Part shown: piece by piece, positions 1 to 10,806 of the stretch
Layout: each line of letters opens with the position of its first letter
How positions within the stretch are numbered: the first letter of the stretch is position 1
Assembly (NCBI GenBank): GCA_037576195.1
Contig: CM075101.1
Location: 11,098,001-11,162,000 of the forward strand
Reading direction: 5' to 3'
DNA: 64,000 nucleotides
DNA from: Phytoseiulus persimilis
Taxonomy: Eukaryota; Arthropoda; Arachnida; Mesostigmata; Phytoseiidae
Position numbers and translations under genes: made by a program
The notes under the pieces: generated by a model
Told to the model about the DNA's origin: nothing
The model's database searches: none
The model's input: the letters and a program-made list of their open reading frames with translations, nothing else

Positions 1-3000
1 AATACGTGAGAAGAAGACCCTCCTTAGACGAAACTAGTTTCTTCCGTGAGGAAATCTCATCACGACGAAGGAAACACGATAGAAAAACGTCGAAGGAACT
101 GGCCGGAAAACTCGTTCATCATATTTTAGGAATACGTGTATGTATCATCATCGTCACCTACTTCAACTACCTGGAACCCCTGCCGCTTCCTCCTCCTACA
201 CACTGGAAGATGTTCTCTCTCGACGAAAAACCACGTCGGTCTTCTATCAACCTTCTTCGAGAAGTGTTTATCATCCAAGACAGACAGATAGAAGTCATCA
301 TCATGTGCTCTTCGGAAATGATGGGAAAACCTAAAAGCACGCTTCGGCCCAAAACAGGCTCGGAGGTCGCCCTAGGGAACCTTTTGAGTCGAATTCACCA
401 ACGCGCAATAGTGAACACTTGCTCGGTGTGGAACACCGAAATAGTCCTCGATGATACCGAATATTCAGGAACTTCTATCGCTCTTGATAATTGCTGGAAC
501 GATTACGATGGCTTTCTTTCTCTCACGCTCCGTTCGGCGTGCAAGGACGCGGATTTATCGCGTAATTGAGAAAGCGACCGGAATTTCAACTTTCGTTAGG
601 GAATCATGACTTCAAGATTATGAACGCGCGAACCCGATGAGTTCCATATTTGGAATACTTTGCGATTGGAAACAATGTGAACGACGGTACTAGCAAACTC
701 AGGCGACGGAGTTTCTTCCTTCCGTGGAGAAGTCGAAGCAAACCCAAAAATTTTATCCGAGATGCGACTAGTAGATTTTGTAAGCGTAATTTAAACCTGA
801 TAACGCAGCCCAGCAACCTCATTGTGTACTATATATACGAAACAACTACCTAAATAGGGTGTACTTATATGTAATGTAAATCCTCGCCTTAATGGGAGAG
901 GTCGGTTGCCCGGTCAATTTTTCGGTTTTCCGACCAATCAGTCGGTCGGTCGGTCGATCAATTCTATACTTTAGAACGGTTCGATAGAATCACACGCCAT
1001 GGCGTTGAGCGATCGAAACAAAGTGATCTTTCAGCTCGGAACCATGAGTGTTCTTTTTTCTGTGTCTCCGCGACGGAAAGAGGTTTCGAACCAAAACTCG
1101 ACTTTTTCAAACAAAAAAAATAGGAGTAAAACCGGAAGTAAGCATATAGCCTGCAGGGTGCGTTCTGCGCCCTACCCTTGAGATACGCGGATCGCATCAG
1201 ATGCGCAATCCTTGCGTAAAATCGTTCCTGTTCCAATAGTGTAGGTCCCACCTATGTATGTTCCTCTCCTATCTCACTAAATGATGTCGTGCTCTTTCTA
1301 TAATCGTTCTGAGCTCGTACTTGGTAAAGGAGTCAACTCCAAAGTGACGACGACGAGGACGGTGGAGTGCCGTGCAAGGAATAAACGTGGTAAAACAACA
1401 AATCTGTATAACAATCCTTCGAAACAGCGAACCCGACTTCTTGTGGTGCTACGGGAACAAAGCCACGCCGTCGACCTGGTTGAGGGTGGGCTTTCCGGTA
1501 CACGAACAGATCGAAGACCAGACAGACGGACAATGGATTCCAGACCGGATGCGGCGACAAGATTGCAGATCTGAGTGACTTTGCAATTGGTAGGTCCCCG
1601 TTCGAGAGTTCCTTCAATGCAAAATCACAAACGGTCGTTGGGCACGCGCAGATTCCGGCGAAAATTAATCGGAAATGTGATTTGCTCCGAACCCCACCGG
1701 GAGCTATGTGAATCCGGGCGTTGGTATAGCGAATATCTTTGGGATCACGATACGCGATACCGAATCCTGCATGTTTCGTGCTGTCGAAGGTCCAGAACAG
1801 AGACTCAGAAGGGATCGTCTCCATGAGATTTGAGTTGGAAACCCCGACAGGTCGAAGAGATAAAGTTTGATGAAGAAATTCCGTGATACACAACCAGAAC
1901 TTGTCGACGAGAAGCAAGATGATAATCATGCCGATTGTTTGAGTTTTGAATACTATATTAGCCATGCATGTCATTCAGACCAATCGTCACCGTTTTTGCT
2001 CGCGTGGAACATCATGAAGTCTTGGGACTGAGCTAATGTGGTCGTCGTCTGCCACCAACCCACCACGGAGAACACACCGTCAACACAATTTGTTAATACA
2101 AGTTGTCGGGTGCGATCGGGAAGGCTATATTGAGAATGAGGATGATACTATTATTGAGATGATAATGATGATAATTACGACGTCGATGATGATGAAGATG
2201 ATCTCTTTGGTTTTAGAACAGAGCAACCCACATTACGGTGACTATAAATATTATTATTGATAATAATTGAGGAGAAGAAAATCGACGACGGTCATCACAG
2301 TGAATGTCAAGGTGGTCGAGACGAGGAAGATGAGTACCACCATGACAGAAAATTTAAGTGAAGTAATAACGGTGGATAAAATACGACATCAATAAAGAGA
2401 GATGGCATTAAAAAGCATCAAGTCAGTTCTCATTCAACAACAAGTGCACGGTACCAGGAAATGAACAGCAATATCAACAGCACCAGGAGCTCAGTCATCT
2501 TATATTCTCGCAGCTCTGAAGGGTCCGACGAAGTTGCTCGCCAGGTGGCAGAGGAGTGAGCGGATCCATGACACTTTCCTCCGGCTGCGCTCTCAGAAAA
2601 AACATTCGCTCTCGAAATTGCAGAAAAGCCGCTCCGAGGACGGGCCTCGAACGCCCTCGTGTTGCAGGGCTGCGAACTTCGGGATAGGAAGTTGGATTCC
2701 GGTCGAAAAACTCTAACCTGAAACCACTAGTGACATCTAGCAGGCCTTTTCGGAGACTGAAGGAGACTGGATTTGGCCAATCCGCAGAACCAGGGAAAGG
2801 AGAGCGACGGACATCACTGAATGATGAGAGGAACTCAAACACTCCAAGATTTTACACGCGTGTCTAAACTCTGATCCGCTTCGATAACCTATGAACTCAC
2901 TGAGCCGAGGGATTCGCCGTTTTGAGTGATTATCAATAAGTTCAATACAAACGGGGTTTTGAGGAGAACGCTGTGACATGGATGACATAAGCCAAGCTGC

Positions 3001-4633
3001 TGTGTTATTTTTCGCGCCAGGGTCTGGAGAAGAACGCTGTTTCGATTGAGCAGACTCTTCAAGAGCGGCTCAGAACCCGGGAGAGTGACACGCGTGGTTC
3101 TCTTGTGGGTATGAAATTATTCAGGTCATTCTGAGAGGAATTGTCTTCGAGACTCCTCCGTCAGATCGAAAGTCGATCCAAACGGGGAACAGTTGTACGG
3201 TTGATCTCAGAGGTGCCACGCAGCTCATTTCAGTTGAAAACATTCAGAGCGGGAGCAGCTGAGCTCAAACTTGTTAGGTCTCGGACCTGTCAAGAAGTTT
3301 TTGGGCTCGAAATCTTGAGAAATGAACATCACTCGGTAATATAAACCAGCTCTTTCGAGCGCTGACAGTCAACTGTTGCTCAAAAGAACATTGGACCTGC
3401 TCCGTGCGAGCAGGGACTGGACGAACAAAAAACGTTTGAGAGACTTGAATCCGCGATCCCCGCTGAGATTTTGAAATTTGACGCACATTGCGCCGTTCAG
3501 GACGGTCCCAGACGAAGAGTGTTCGGGAATCGTTGGGCTGCACCGTGGTTACTTTCCAGCTCCAACTAACTATACCAATACAGCGAAGCCCCGCATATTC
3601 CGCAGGCATACTGCGAGGAGAGGGCGGCCGATTCGCAAGCCGAGAGACGGCGTTCCTGGAAAGTCGCGCGAAATGCCAGAGCATATAAATATAGTCGAAA
3701 CGCTCCTCGGAGTTTCGTAGTATCGGGGGGTCACTCCAAGCAACCTCTAGAACCAGCGTAGCCAGCATTCCAGCTAAATCGCCGTCGGCTGCTCTCGACC
3801 TGAGTTGATTCGCAATCCTGACTTGGTGCTGCTTAAAGACCATCAAGAATGACAAGGGGAGAGAAACAATAGGGGGCTCTCATTGGAGATCACGGATTCT
3901 CCCGAGTTCCCGAGATTCCCGCCCGTGCTAGCAGTTGTCATTCAATCGGCAATTCGGTGGCAGTAGACTTCCCCGAGAAGGGAAGCTTCCCTGGAAGATT
4001 GTAGGGGGAGCTCTAGGAGAGATCTCCGACTCCTTCAAGGATCCTTCCGCTCTCGTTCTCTTGCTTCGACTCGATGATCAATTGATGTGGGGCGCCACGG
4101 GGCCCTCCGTTGTGGGTCGCGCCCACTGGTCCGCTGCGGAACCGGTGGCCTCGTCCCGGGCCTGCGACGAATAAGTTGTTTGCGGGATTCCGAGAGAAAT
4201 AGACGGGGCCAAGTTCAGCTGCTGAACTAGTGGTTCCGTAAACTTACGTTCCACATCTATCTGATTAACGACCTACACTTTGGAACCAAGCCACTGACGG
4301 CACAGCCAGTTATAAGTTCTAGTCGAGAGCGCCGCAAAGCACAGCTCCAGGTGGTTTCAGTTTCGTTGCGGCTAGCTTCCGGCGCAACAAGCGAACCCTC
4401 ACCGGTAGAATGTAAGCCTACATTGAAAAACGGCACCGAGGACCCAGCTCGTCGGTCGGAAACAGGGATGTACCGAGAACCTTCCTCGGGAGAAAAAACT
4501 ACTTTTTGACACGCTGTGCCTGGTTTCGGACAATTGTACGACCTACCACTCGGGTTCTGTCAAGAAGAAACTGCTTGCGATAAATGTCTTCCGACGGGCG
4601 CTGTACAGGACTACTTGGTCAATGATGTCTGTG
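1..4633. other. Intergenic sequence without a recognised gene
   Basis: Contains a GGTC tetranucleotide run (941-956) and scattered short open frames. The longest is minus-strand 1333-1974; neither it nor minus-strand 3274-3855 shows a known motif or splice context. I see no RNA gene or promoter that I could defend. Confidence 0.5.
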
Positions 4634-4660
4634 GAGCCAGGAGGAGTGTCCTCCTGGCTC
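4634..4660. repeat. Perfect 12-bp hairpin with 3-nt loop
   Basis: GAGCCAGGAGGA, loop GTG, then TCCTCCTGGCTC. It is a perfect, GC-rich stem in intergenic DNA next to the transposase relic. The stem is too short for a microRNA precursor; it may be a transposon remnant. Confidence 0.8.
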
Positions 4661-4849
4661 AACACGAACCGGATACCACTTCGTTCGAACACGAGTTCTC
4701 GAGGTAAACGATGCCGGAACATGAGAGGTTTTCGTGTACGAGTGCACAACCGCTCAGGAGTACGTATTTCGACAATCATATTTTAGATCTTTCTCAGAGG
4801 ATCGGCAACGATCAAATTCCGGCGCTGCCGGGAGTGCACTCAGATCTCA

Positions 4850-5600
4850 TCAGCTTACCGAAATCCCAGAGGAGACGAACCACAGCAAAATATGGAAATC
4901 GGGAATTCGACAAAATGAAAATCTGTCTCCGGTCGGCTCTAAAGTTTGATTTTCCATTGATACGTCGAAGCATAATCTCCGGCCTCCATGACGGCGATAC
5001 AACGGGCCGGCGCTCCAGAAATATCCTCCGTTGGAGAATGCCCTCGTTCTGATACTTGAGCGTGTCTCTTCTAACATATGCTCGATCGTATTGAGGTCTG
5101 GACTTTGACCTGACCTGCACTTCATTTCTCCCGGAGTTCAAGAAGTGAGTTACGTATTCAACCTGCAACGTTTCCATGCTGCCTACCCGGTGTACATGTT
5201 TGCTCCAGCTTGCGGTGCATCAACATGTCATCGTAGAAGATTTTCTCGTGTACAAAACGGTGCATGACGCCTCTTATTCGAACCTGAGGTCCGGCACCAT
5301 TGCTCAAGGCATCTCCAAACCATTGAACTGCCGCCTTCATGCTTTTTAGTAGAAACCCATTATCGGACTTGAATCTTTTGTTTCTCCGGTATACGACCGT
5401 GCTCTGTCCCATTGTATGGATGGGGATGGAACAAATTTTTATCACTCCAGAGGACTCTCGGCCACTACGGAGATACCAACAGCTTCCTGACGTTTCTTCT
5501 TCGAAACCAGTAGTTTGTTCGTCGACCACCTTCCGTGCAATCCAGAACTTGTTCCGCGAAGTTCCTTAGTTGAGATCTTTGGTTACTGTGCCTCGATTCT
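4850..5600 (-). pseudogene. Tc1/mariner-like transposase relic (frameshifted)
   Basis: Three minus-strand frames together give recognisable Tc1-type DDE transposase pieces in the right order. RVLWSDKN is the first catalytic Asp region (plus-strand 5440-5460). KKHEGGSSMVWRC matches the GGGSxMVWG block. GVMHRFVHEKIFYDDMLMH follows. QSPDLNTIEHMLEETR matches the SPDLNPIEN signature carrying the final acidic residue (around 5065-5110). The pieces are separated by frameshifts and stops, and the middle QDN-x-PxH block is not clear, so the copy is dead. The N-terminal helix-turn-helix part should lie further right, to about 5.9 kb, but I cannot recognise it. Confidence 0.75.
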
Positions 5601-6005
5601 CGAGGCGTTCTGAAGCCTGCTGTTTCAGGACACGGAACAGCCAACGGTTTTTGCGACAATGATCATAGAGGAGGTTGAGAAAATTTTTGAACGGCAGTTC
5701 GCCGAATTCGATATCGATCCTCCAGTGAACATCTCCTGCCTCCTGGACGGCTGTCTTCTGTGTCTGCAAACTCCGGAAACTTGCGTCCGTGGGTGGCTCT
5801 GAAATTCCCCAGCTTCGGACTGCTCGATTCGCTCAGAATCCTCCGAAGCTGTGCTGTAGCCCGTTCATTCCTCTTACAGGGAAGATCGCTGGAGTCTAAT
5901 TCCATAACTCCTACGTCCGCTTTGACGTGGCTGCTCTGAATAAAGACTAGTTTATGTTTGACTGTTTGATCCTACTGCTATCCGCAAACCGACTTCAACA
6001 ACGTC

Positions 6006-6220
6006 ACCCTGAAGTCCGGGAGATAAGGGACCATTTTTTTTCACTGAGAGCAGCACTGGGACTTTCGCTCGTGAGCGCGCATGTTAATCCCGATAATTTG
6101 GCACGATGCAGCAACGTTCCGTCTGTCACGGAGAAATGCCAGATCTTGAAAAGTCAATCGATTATTGTGGATCCCGGATGTATTTATAAAAGTAGTCCCT
6201 TATCTCCCAGACTCCAGGGT
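6006..6220. mobile_element. MITE-like element with ~33-bp terminal inverted repeats
   Basis: The left end (6006-6040) and the reverse complement of the right end (6188-6220) share ACCCTGRAGTCYGGGAGATA followed by AGGGACYAYTTTT, with only a few mismatches over about 33 bp. The total length is about 215 bp and there is no coding capacity. A TA follows the right end, but the left flank reads TC, so a clean TA target duplication is not shown. The size and inverted ends fit a non-autonomous DNA transposon. Confidence 0.65.
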
Positions 6221-9200
6221 TATCGAATTCTCGAGCCTTTCTATACCCGCTGAAACTGAACATCATCGGAAAAAAAAGTGTCGGAGGATCGTGACCTCAA
6301 ATTTCGCTTCGCTAGCCATCATCCTTTGCGGCCCGATTTTCATCGTCAGGCTGTGTGGAGCTGGAGCGCAGGTCGGAAGCGGCGGGTCCACTCCGGCCAC
6401 ACCCGTCAGGAGACCGAGTAAAGTTTCCAATCGACCTCGCGTGTCTTCCACCCTCAGGTATGGACGACGTCGTTCAGTCTGCCGATTTTCAACAGCCTCG
6501 ATGCAGCTGTCGTGGGCGCACGGTGAATGATAATCCACCTTGTGTTACGCTGAAATGCAGAGTGTGTTTGTCTCAAGTTGTTACGTTCCAACGTTTTTTG
6601 ACTAATGGGCCCGAAGTCACTTTTCTGATCGTCGGTCAAGCTAATTGACCCTAGAATTTCGTAATGTGACAGGGCTGCTCTTCTTCGTCGTGAACAACCA
6701 CGATGGGAGATCGAGGACATCATAGAAAAATCATGTCCACCACAAAGCTCATCACCGGATCGTCGGGTCTGCAGCGTGATTCCCTCTCCATTTTAGAGGG
6801 ACGAAATAGCATCAGCGGATGCTGATTCCATGAGAGACTTTTTCAAGATTAGAGGTGTGCGATCCGAATGTTACGAAATATTCGGGTTTCAATAATAGCG
6901 GGGTTCGAGATGATGCTCGAGGCAGAACCTCTTCAGTGCCTCGGAAGTTCGCGTGCGTATTCGAATAACTGAAGTCTCGCTCGATTCGATATTCCTCGCT
7001 GCGAAAGTCTCCACGGGCGCAGCGCTCGATTGATTCGTTCCCTCGGCAGAATCGACACGTTACCCCAACCGTTCTGCCGCTCTAAAGGTTTCGGTGCGCG
7101 CTCCGCGCGGAGCTGCCGGGATGGTCCGCGTTTTTATTCATAGCGCTTAGCGGTTTCCAGAGTCAGCGCGACGCGAAGCTAACTGTGCAATCAAGTCTAT
7201 TGATCGCGATCGTGCAATGGTTCTCTGAACATTCGCAATGTCGATGGAGGATGTCTGCGGACCATTCTATTGTTCCATTCATGTCCATTGTGATCACACT
7301 AGTTTTTCACAATAGTGATTATTGGAGGCTCTCCGATTGTCTCGGGAGTCGATAGACTGAAAGGAGCGAAACATCGGTCCGAACTCCGGCCCCATTCCGA
7401 GTCACAGGTACGAGGACTCAGAGAGTCGCGCTCTGGTCGGGGAGCGAGTCCATGAAGGGATCCTGAAAAACACGGTATCCTTTTTGAGAAACGTGGGTTC
7501 TCAACTCTGGCGCCCGTGGACTCAGCTTGTCCGTGACGATTTTTTCCTCATAGACGGAGGGGAAGAACTCTGAGCGAGAAGAGACCGTATACAAAAACAA
7601 ACAATTCACTGCCGCCACTTGGCGAGTTCACCTGTTCGCATAGGATTCTGGTCGGGCGCGGGATCATGCCGGAGGGAAGGGTCTTCGTTCTGAGAAACAG
7701 GAAGTCATATCCGGCCACAGGTGAAATCCTCGCGAAGAACAGGAGAGCACCCATCTGTAATCCGGATAGAGTAAAAGCCGTGAGAGTTTCATCCTGTTTC
7801 AAACACGCTTCCTTCGCGGGGGACTCCCCTTGTCTGAATCGTCAAACTTTGCTGTTTCGAGATCACGGGCTCTCGGATCGATAGCAGCATTGATTTCAAA
7901 GACTTTCAGGCGCAGGCTAGTTCTTGAAGAATCCCCCGCCGTCAATCATTTCATGCAATGATCTCACTCGGGAGATAATTCCGTTTGGGTGACGAAAGGA
8001 TTCGGAACTCCGGAGTGGAACACATGCAAAAACGTGGAGGAGTGGAGCTGGAATCGACCCGAGAGATCTCGACGAGGAGGCGGGAAGTTTCACCCTGAAC
8101 TATGCGCCGAATTATGCAGCACGATACCTACTTTGAAGTTGGGGCCGCAGAACCATCGGCACCGATAACAGCAGCAGTAAGCGACATTCACAATTAATCC
8201 CGACGATTCGTTAGGAATCCGTTGTCCGAATCCTCCAGTAGAAAGGAAGCGGGAGAGTTGCGAGAATTTGAATATTAAGCAAATCAGTTGCAGACTACGT
8301 CCACCCAATGTCCAGTTCACTCCGGTCAGCCCAGCTCTCGGGCTCGGAGGCGGACTTGCTCAATCTGCTTCTTTTTCAATGACCAGGCAAACATCCACCC
8401 TCGACTCATCGCCCGTTTAATCCTACTAATTCTGTAACACGACCACATGTCGCTTGTTATCCTTATTTCATTCGGGGAGGGGTCTCGCGAGGCATGTTGT
8501 GCGGGGGCTCGGCGGCGGGGGAGAGGAACAACTGAGGATGAAGTTACTTCCATTGTAGGTGCGCGGACATTCAAGGGGTCAACGGGCCCTGTGCACCGTT
8601 AGCTCTGGCCGGAGAGGCCGGTGCATACCTGGTGAACGGAGAGAGTCGGCTCCGGATTTCGGACTGACCATATGTTATGTGAGTGTGCTATGCTGGCCGC
8701 GGTCGGTGGTGATATTTTGAAACTACACACACACACACACTCTCACTCACAGACAGACAGAACCGGTTTCCTGGGAGAAAAAGAACAAGATTCATGCTCG
8801 CAACCTCATCCGAGCCAACAAAATCTTCTCAAACGGCGCCAGCAACCCTTTCCACTACGGCCGATGTGGCTACCACTGGCCACCAGGACTCTCCTTTAGA
8901 GCACATCCGTCGAGGACTTGGTCCATCCTGCGCACAATCACCACTGCCCCCGGACGCCAGTTCAGAACGTCCCGACCTTCTCCGAAGCCCCCCTCGTCGT
9001 GAACCCTTCCGACCCCTCGGATCCCTGTCCTCAAAACCCTGACTCCTGCCCCCCGCCCGCCACATCCGGATGCGCAACTTTTCTTGAGCGCCGTCCGACC
9101 GTTCTCCCAGAATCATCGACCCACCTGCGCAAGCCCCTGTCGCATCGAGGACATTCCGTCCAAGTGCCCTCCAGCAGGTCACAGGCCCGAACCCTGACTT

Positions 9201-9331
9201 CTGTTCCGAAGATAAGCCCCCTTGAACTAAACTGCGGAGCTGGCAGAGAGCGTTCGATCTTCCCGATAGCTTCTGTCGAGGAGCTTCCGGAGGCTAACCG
9301 GACCCTCGGCTGACCCCGGACTTGCGACCAG
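6221..9331. other. Upstream region of the zinc-finger gene
   Basis: No coding exon is supported before 9332. An (AC)8 microsatellite followed by CTCACT/AGAC repeats lies at 8725-8760. The segment from about 8790 to 9331 is unusually C-rich with several overlapping short frames and probably represents 5' UTR or promoter-proximal sequence of the gene starting at 9332. Confidence 0.4.
8725..8740. repeat. (AC)8 microsatellite
   Basis: Eight uninterrupted AC units followed by TCTCACTCACAGACAGACAG. Confidence 0.95.
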
Positions 9332-9646
9332 ATGACCCTTCCTGGAATGGATCAGTGGAAGTCTTCAGCGAACTCAAGTGAAAACAGTGCTCGTCAAACG
9401 CAGCAGAACGCATCGAGCGTTCCGCCAACCGCAACGGTCGGCTTGCCGAACAACTTCTCGAATGGAGACTCGAACGCTTCTTCGACGTGTCCTCCGTCGA
9501 CGAACCCCGCGGATTTTGCAAATCAGACGCCCCTTAACGTGGAGGTTCCTCCGATCCAAGTCACTGAGATAAACGGACGACTGATGGTACCTGTGGCGAC
9601 GACCGCCGACGGCTTCACATGGGACGTGTCATTCCAGGACCTCGAC
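9332..9646 (+). CDS. Zinc-finger gene, coding exon 1 (N-terminal 105 aa)
   Basis: Open frame of 105 codons from ATG 9332, the first ATG after an in-frame TGA at 9311, to a strong donor (GAC|gtaagt at 9647), ending in phase 0. That matches the phase-0 acceptor of the exon at 29983. The peptide is rich in Ser, Asn, Thr and Pro and ends with a more ordered segment (NGRLMVPVATTADGFTWDVS, then FQDLD). No domain is recognisable, as is usual for the N-terminus of this family. Linkage to the zinc fingers across 20.3 kb is inferred from phase, strand and amino-acid style, not proven. The exon could begin upstream: the C-rich sequence at about 8.8-9.3 kb is probably 5' UTR. An acceptor at gcgaccag just before the ATG is possible but has a poor pyrimidine tract. 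Confidence 0.6.
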
Positions 9647-10794
9647 GTAAGTACCTGCGTAGCATGATTCCGTATCAGTCGGTCAGTCAGCGCGACGAGT
9701 CGCAGCGTGTGTCCAAGCCGGGCGACGTGTTTCGTGCAGTTCGTCACGAGGCGTGAGTGTCGGGACAGCTCACGGGTTCTGGTCCAGTTTTTCATCTATT
9801 ATCATTGAAGCCCCGTTGTCTCTGAAGAAGTGATCCGAGACTCATTCGTGCTCCACCTCCCGCGAGATGTCTTTCCTCCTGAGTGAGATTTATGAAAGTC
9901 TGACCGCACATTTTCTCGAGAATGAGTGGCGCGCTGAACCGAGGGAGAAAAATCCGGGGTCACACCAGTCAGTTTCCACGCTCTTGTGCGGGACTCGTGG
10001 ATTGTCGAGGTGAGACTTGTGATCGGCGAACAAGTCACAGAGAGTTCGCAGCGAATGAAGGCTTCTGAGCCAGAGCTGGGGAGAGAGGAGTAGAATAATA
10101 ATTTCAGCATTCCTGTGCACGATTTACCATCAGATGTTCCGCTGAGGTTTACGACGGAATCCCCCTTTGGGAGACGTTATGAGAAATCGTCCAAGAGCGT
10201 CCTCCTTGGCTCAGTCAATGCGTGACGTGAAGGGGGCGGGCCGCAGCTCAGGATCGATTGCGAGAATCAGTCAATTCTTTGGAATCTATGTTTCATTCCG
10301 AGTTCTGAGCAAGCCCTGGGGACTGCTACGGACAGTGGCGACAACATTCGTCACCTGAGAGTCATTCTCTTCAGTTGCCACAAGATCCGAGAATATCCAC
10401 TTTTTTTCAATCCGTTACCCAGGACATCCGTCAAACTTGAACATTGAAAACCTTGAAACCGTGAGAGTGAAAAACCGTTCAGTTCCGAGCGGAACGCATG
10501 CCAGCTCCGATTGCCCAGAAACTAAAATCAGTGCTTCTTTGTCTTTCACTGAGAGAGACGGCGACGAGGGGAGATTTGTGAAGTCAGTCAGGTTTCGCTC
10601 AGGAATTGAGTGTGTTGATGTTATGATTTCTGGTTGTTGATGTTGTTGTTGACTCCAGTTGAAGCGGTTGCTAGTATTCCATCATCGTTGAAAGCCCCTC
10701 CGTTTTTGACCGATGAGTTTGAAGTGGTCGTTGGAGTATTTCGTTCCACTTGAAGTCTAAGAGGCGAGTAACAGGTTGGCGAGATGGGTTGGCA

Positions 10795-10806
10795 ACACAC
10801 ACACAC
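10795..10806. repeat. (AC)6 microsatellite in intron 1
   Basis: Six uninterrupted AC units followed by ATAC. Confidence 0.9.

Noticed and set aside
1333..1974. 213-codon minus-strand open frame
   Set aside because: No known motif, low-complexity start and end, and competing frames on the plus strand. Could be an unrecognised transposon piece, but nothing supports a gene call.
3274..3855. 193-codon minus-strand open frame
   Set aside because: No family resemblance and no exon signals.
8794..9313. C-rich open frames upstream of the zinc-finger ATG
   Set aside because: They are interrupted by stops at 9040 and 9311 and are not in frame with the coding exon; more likely 5' UTR.
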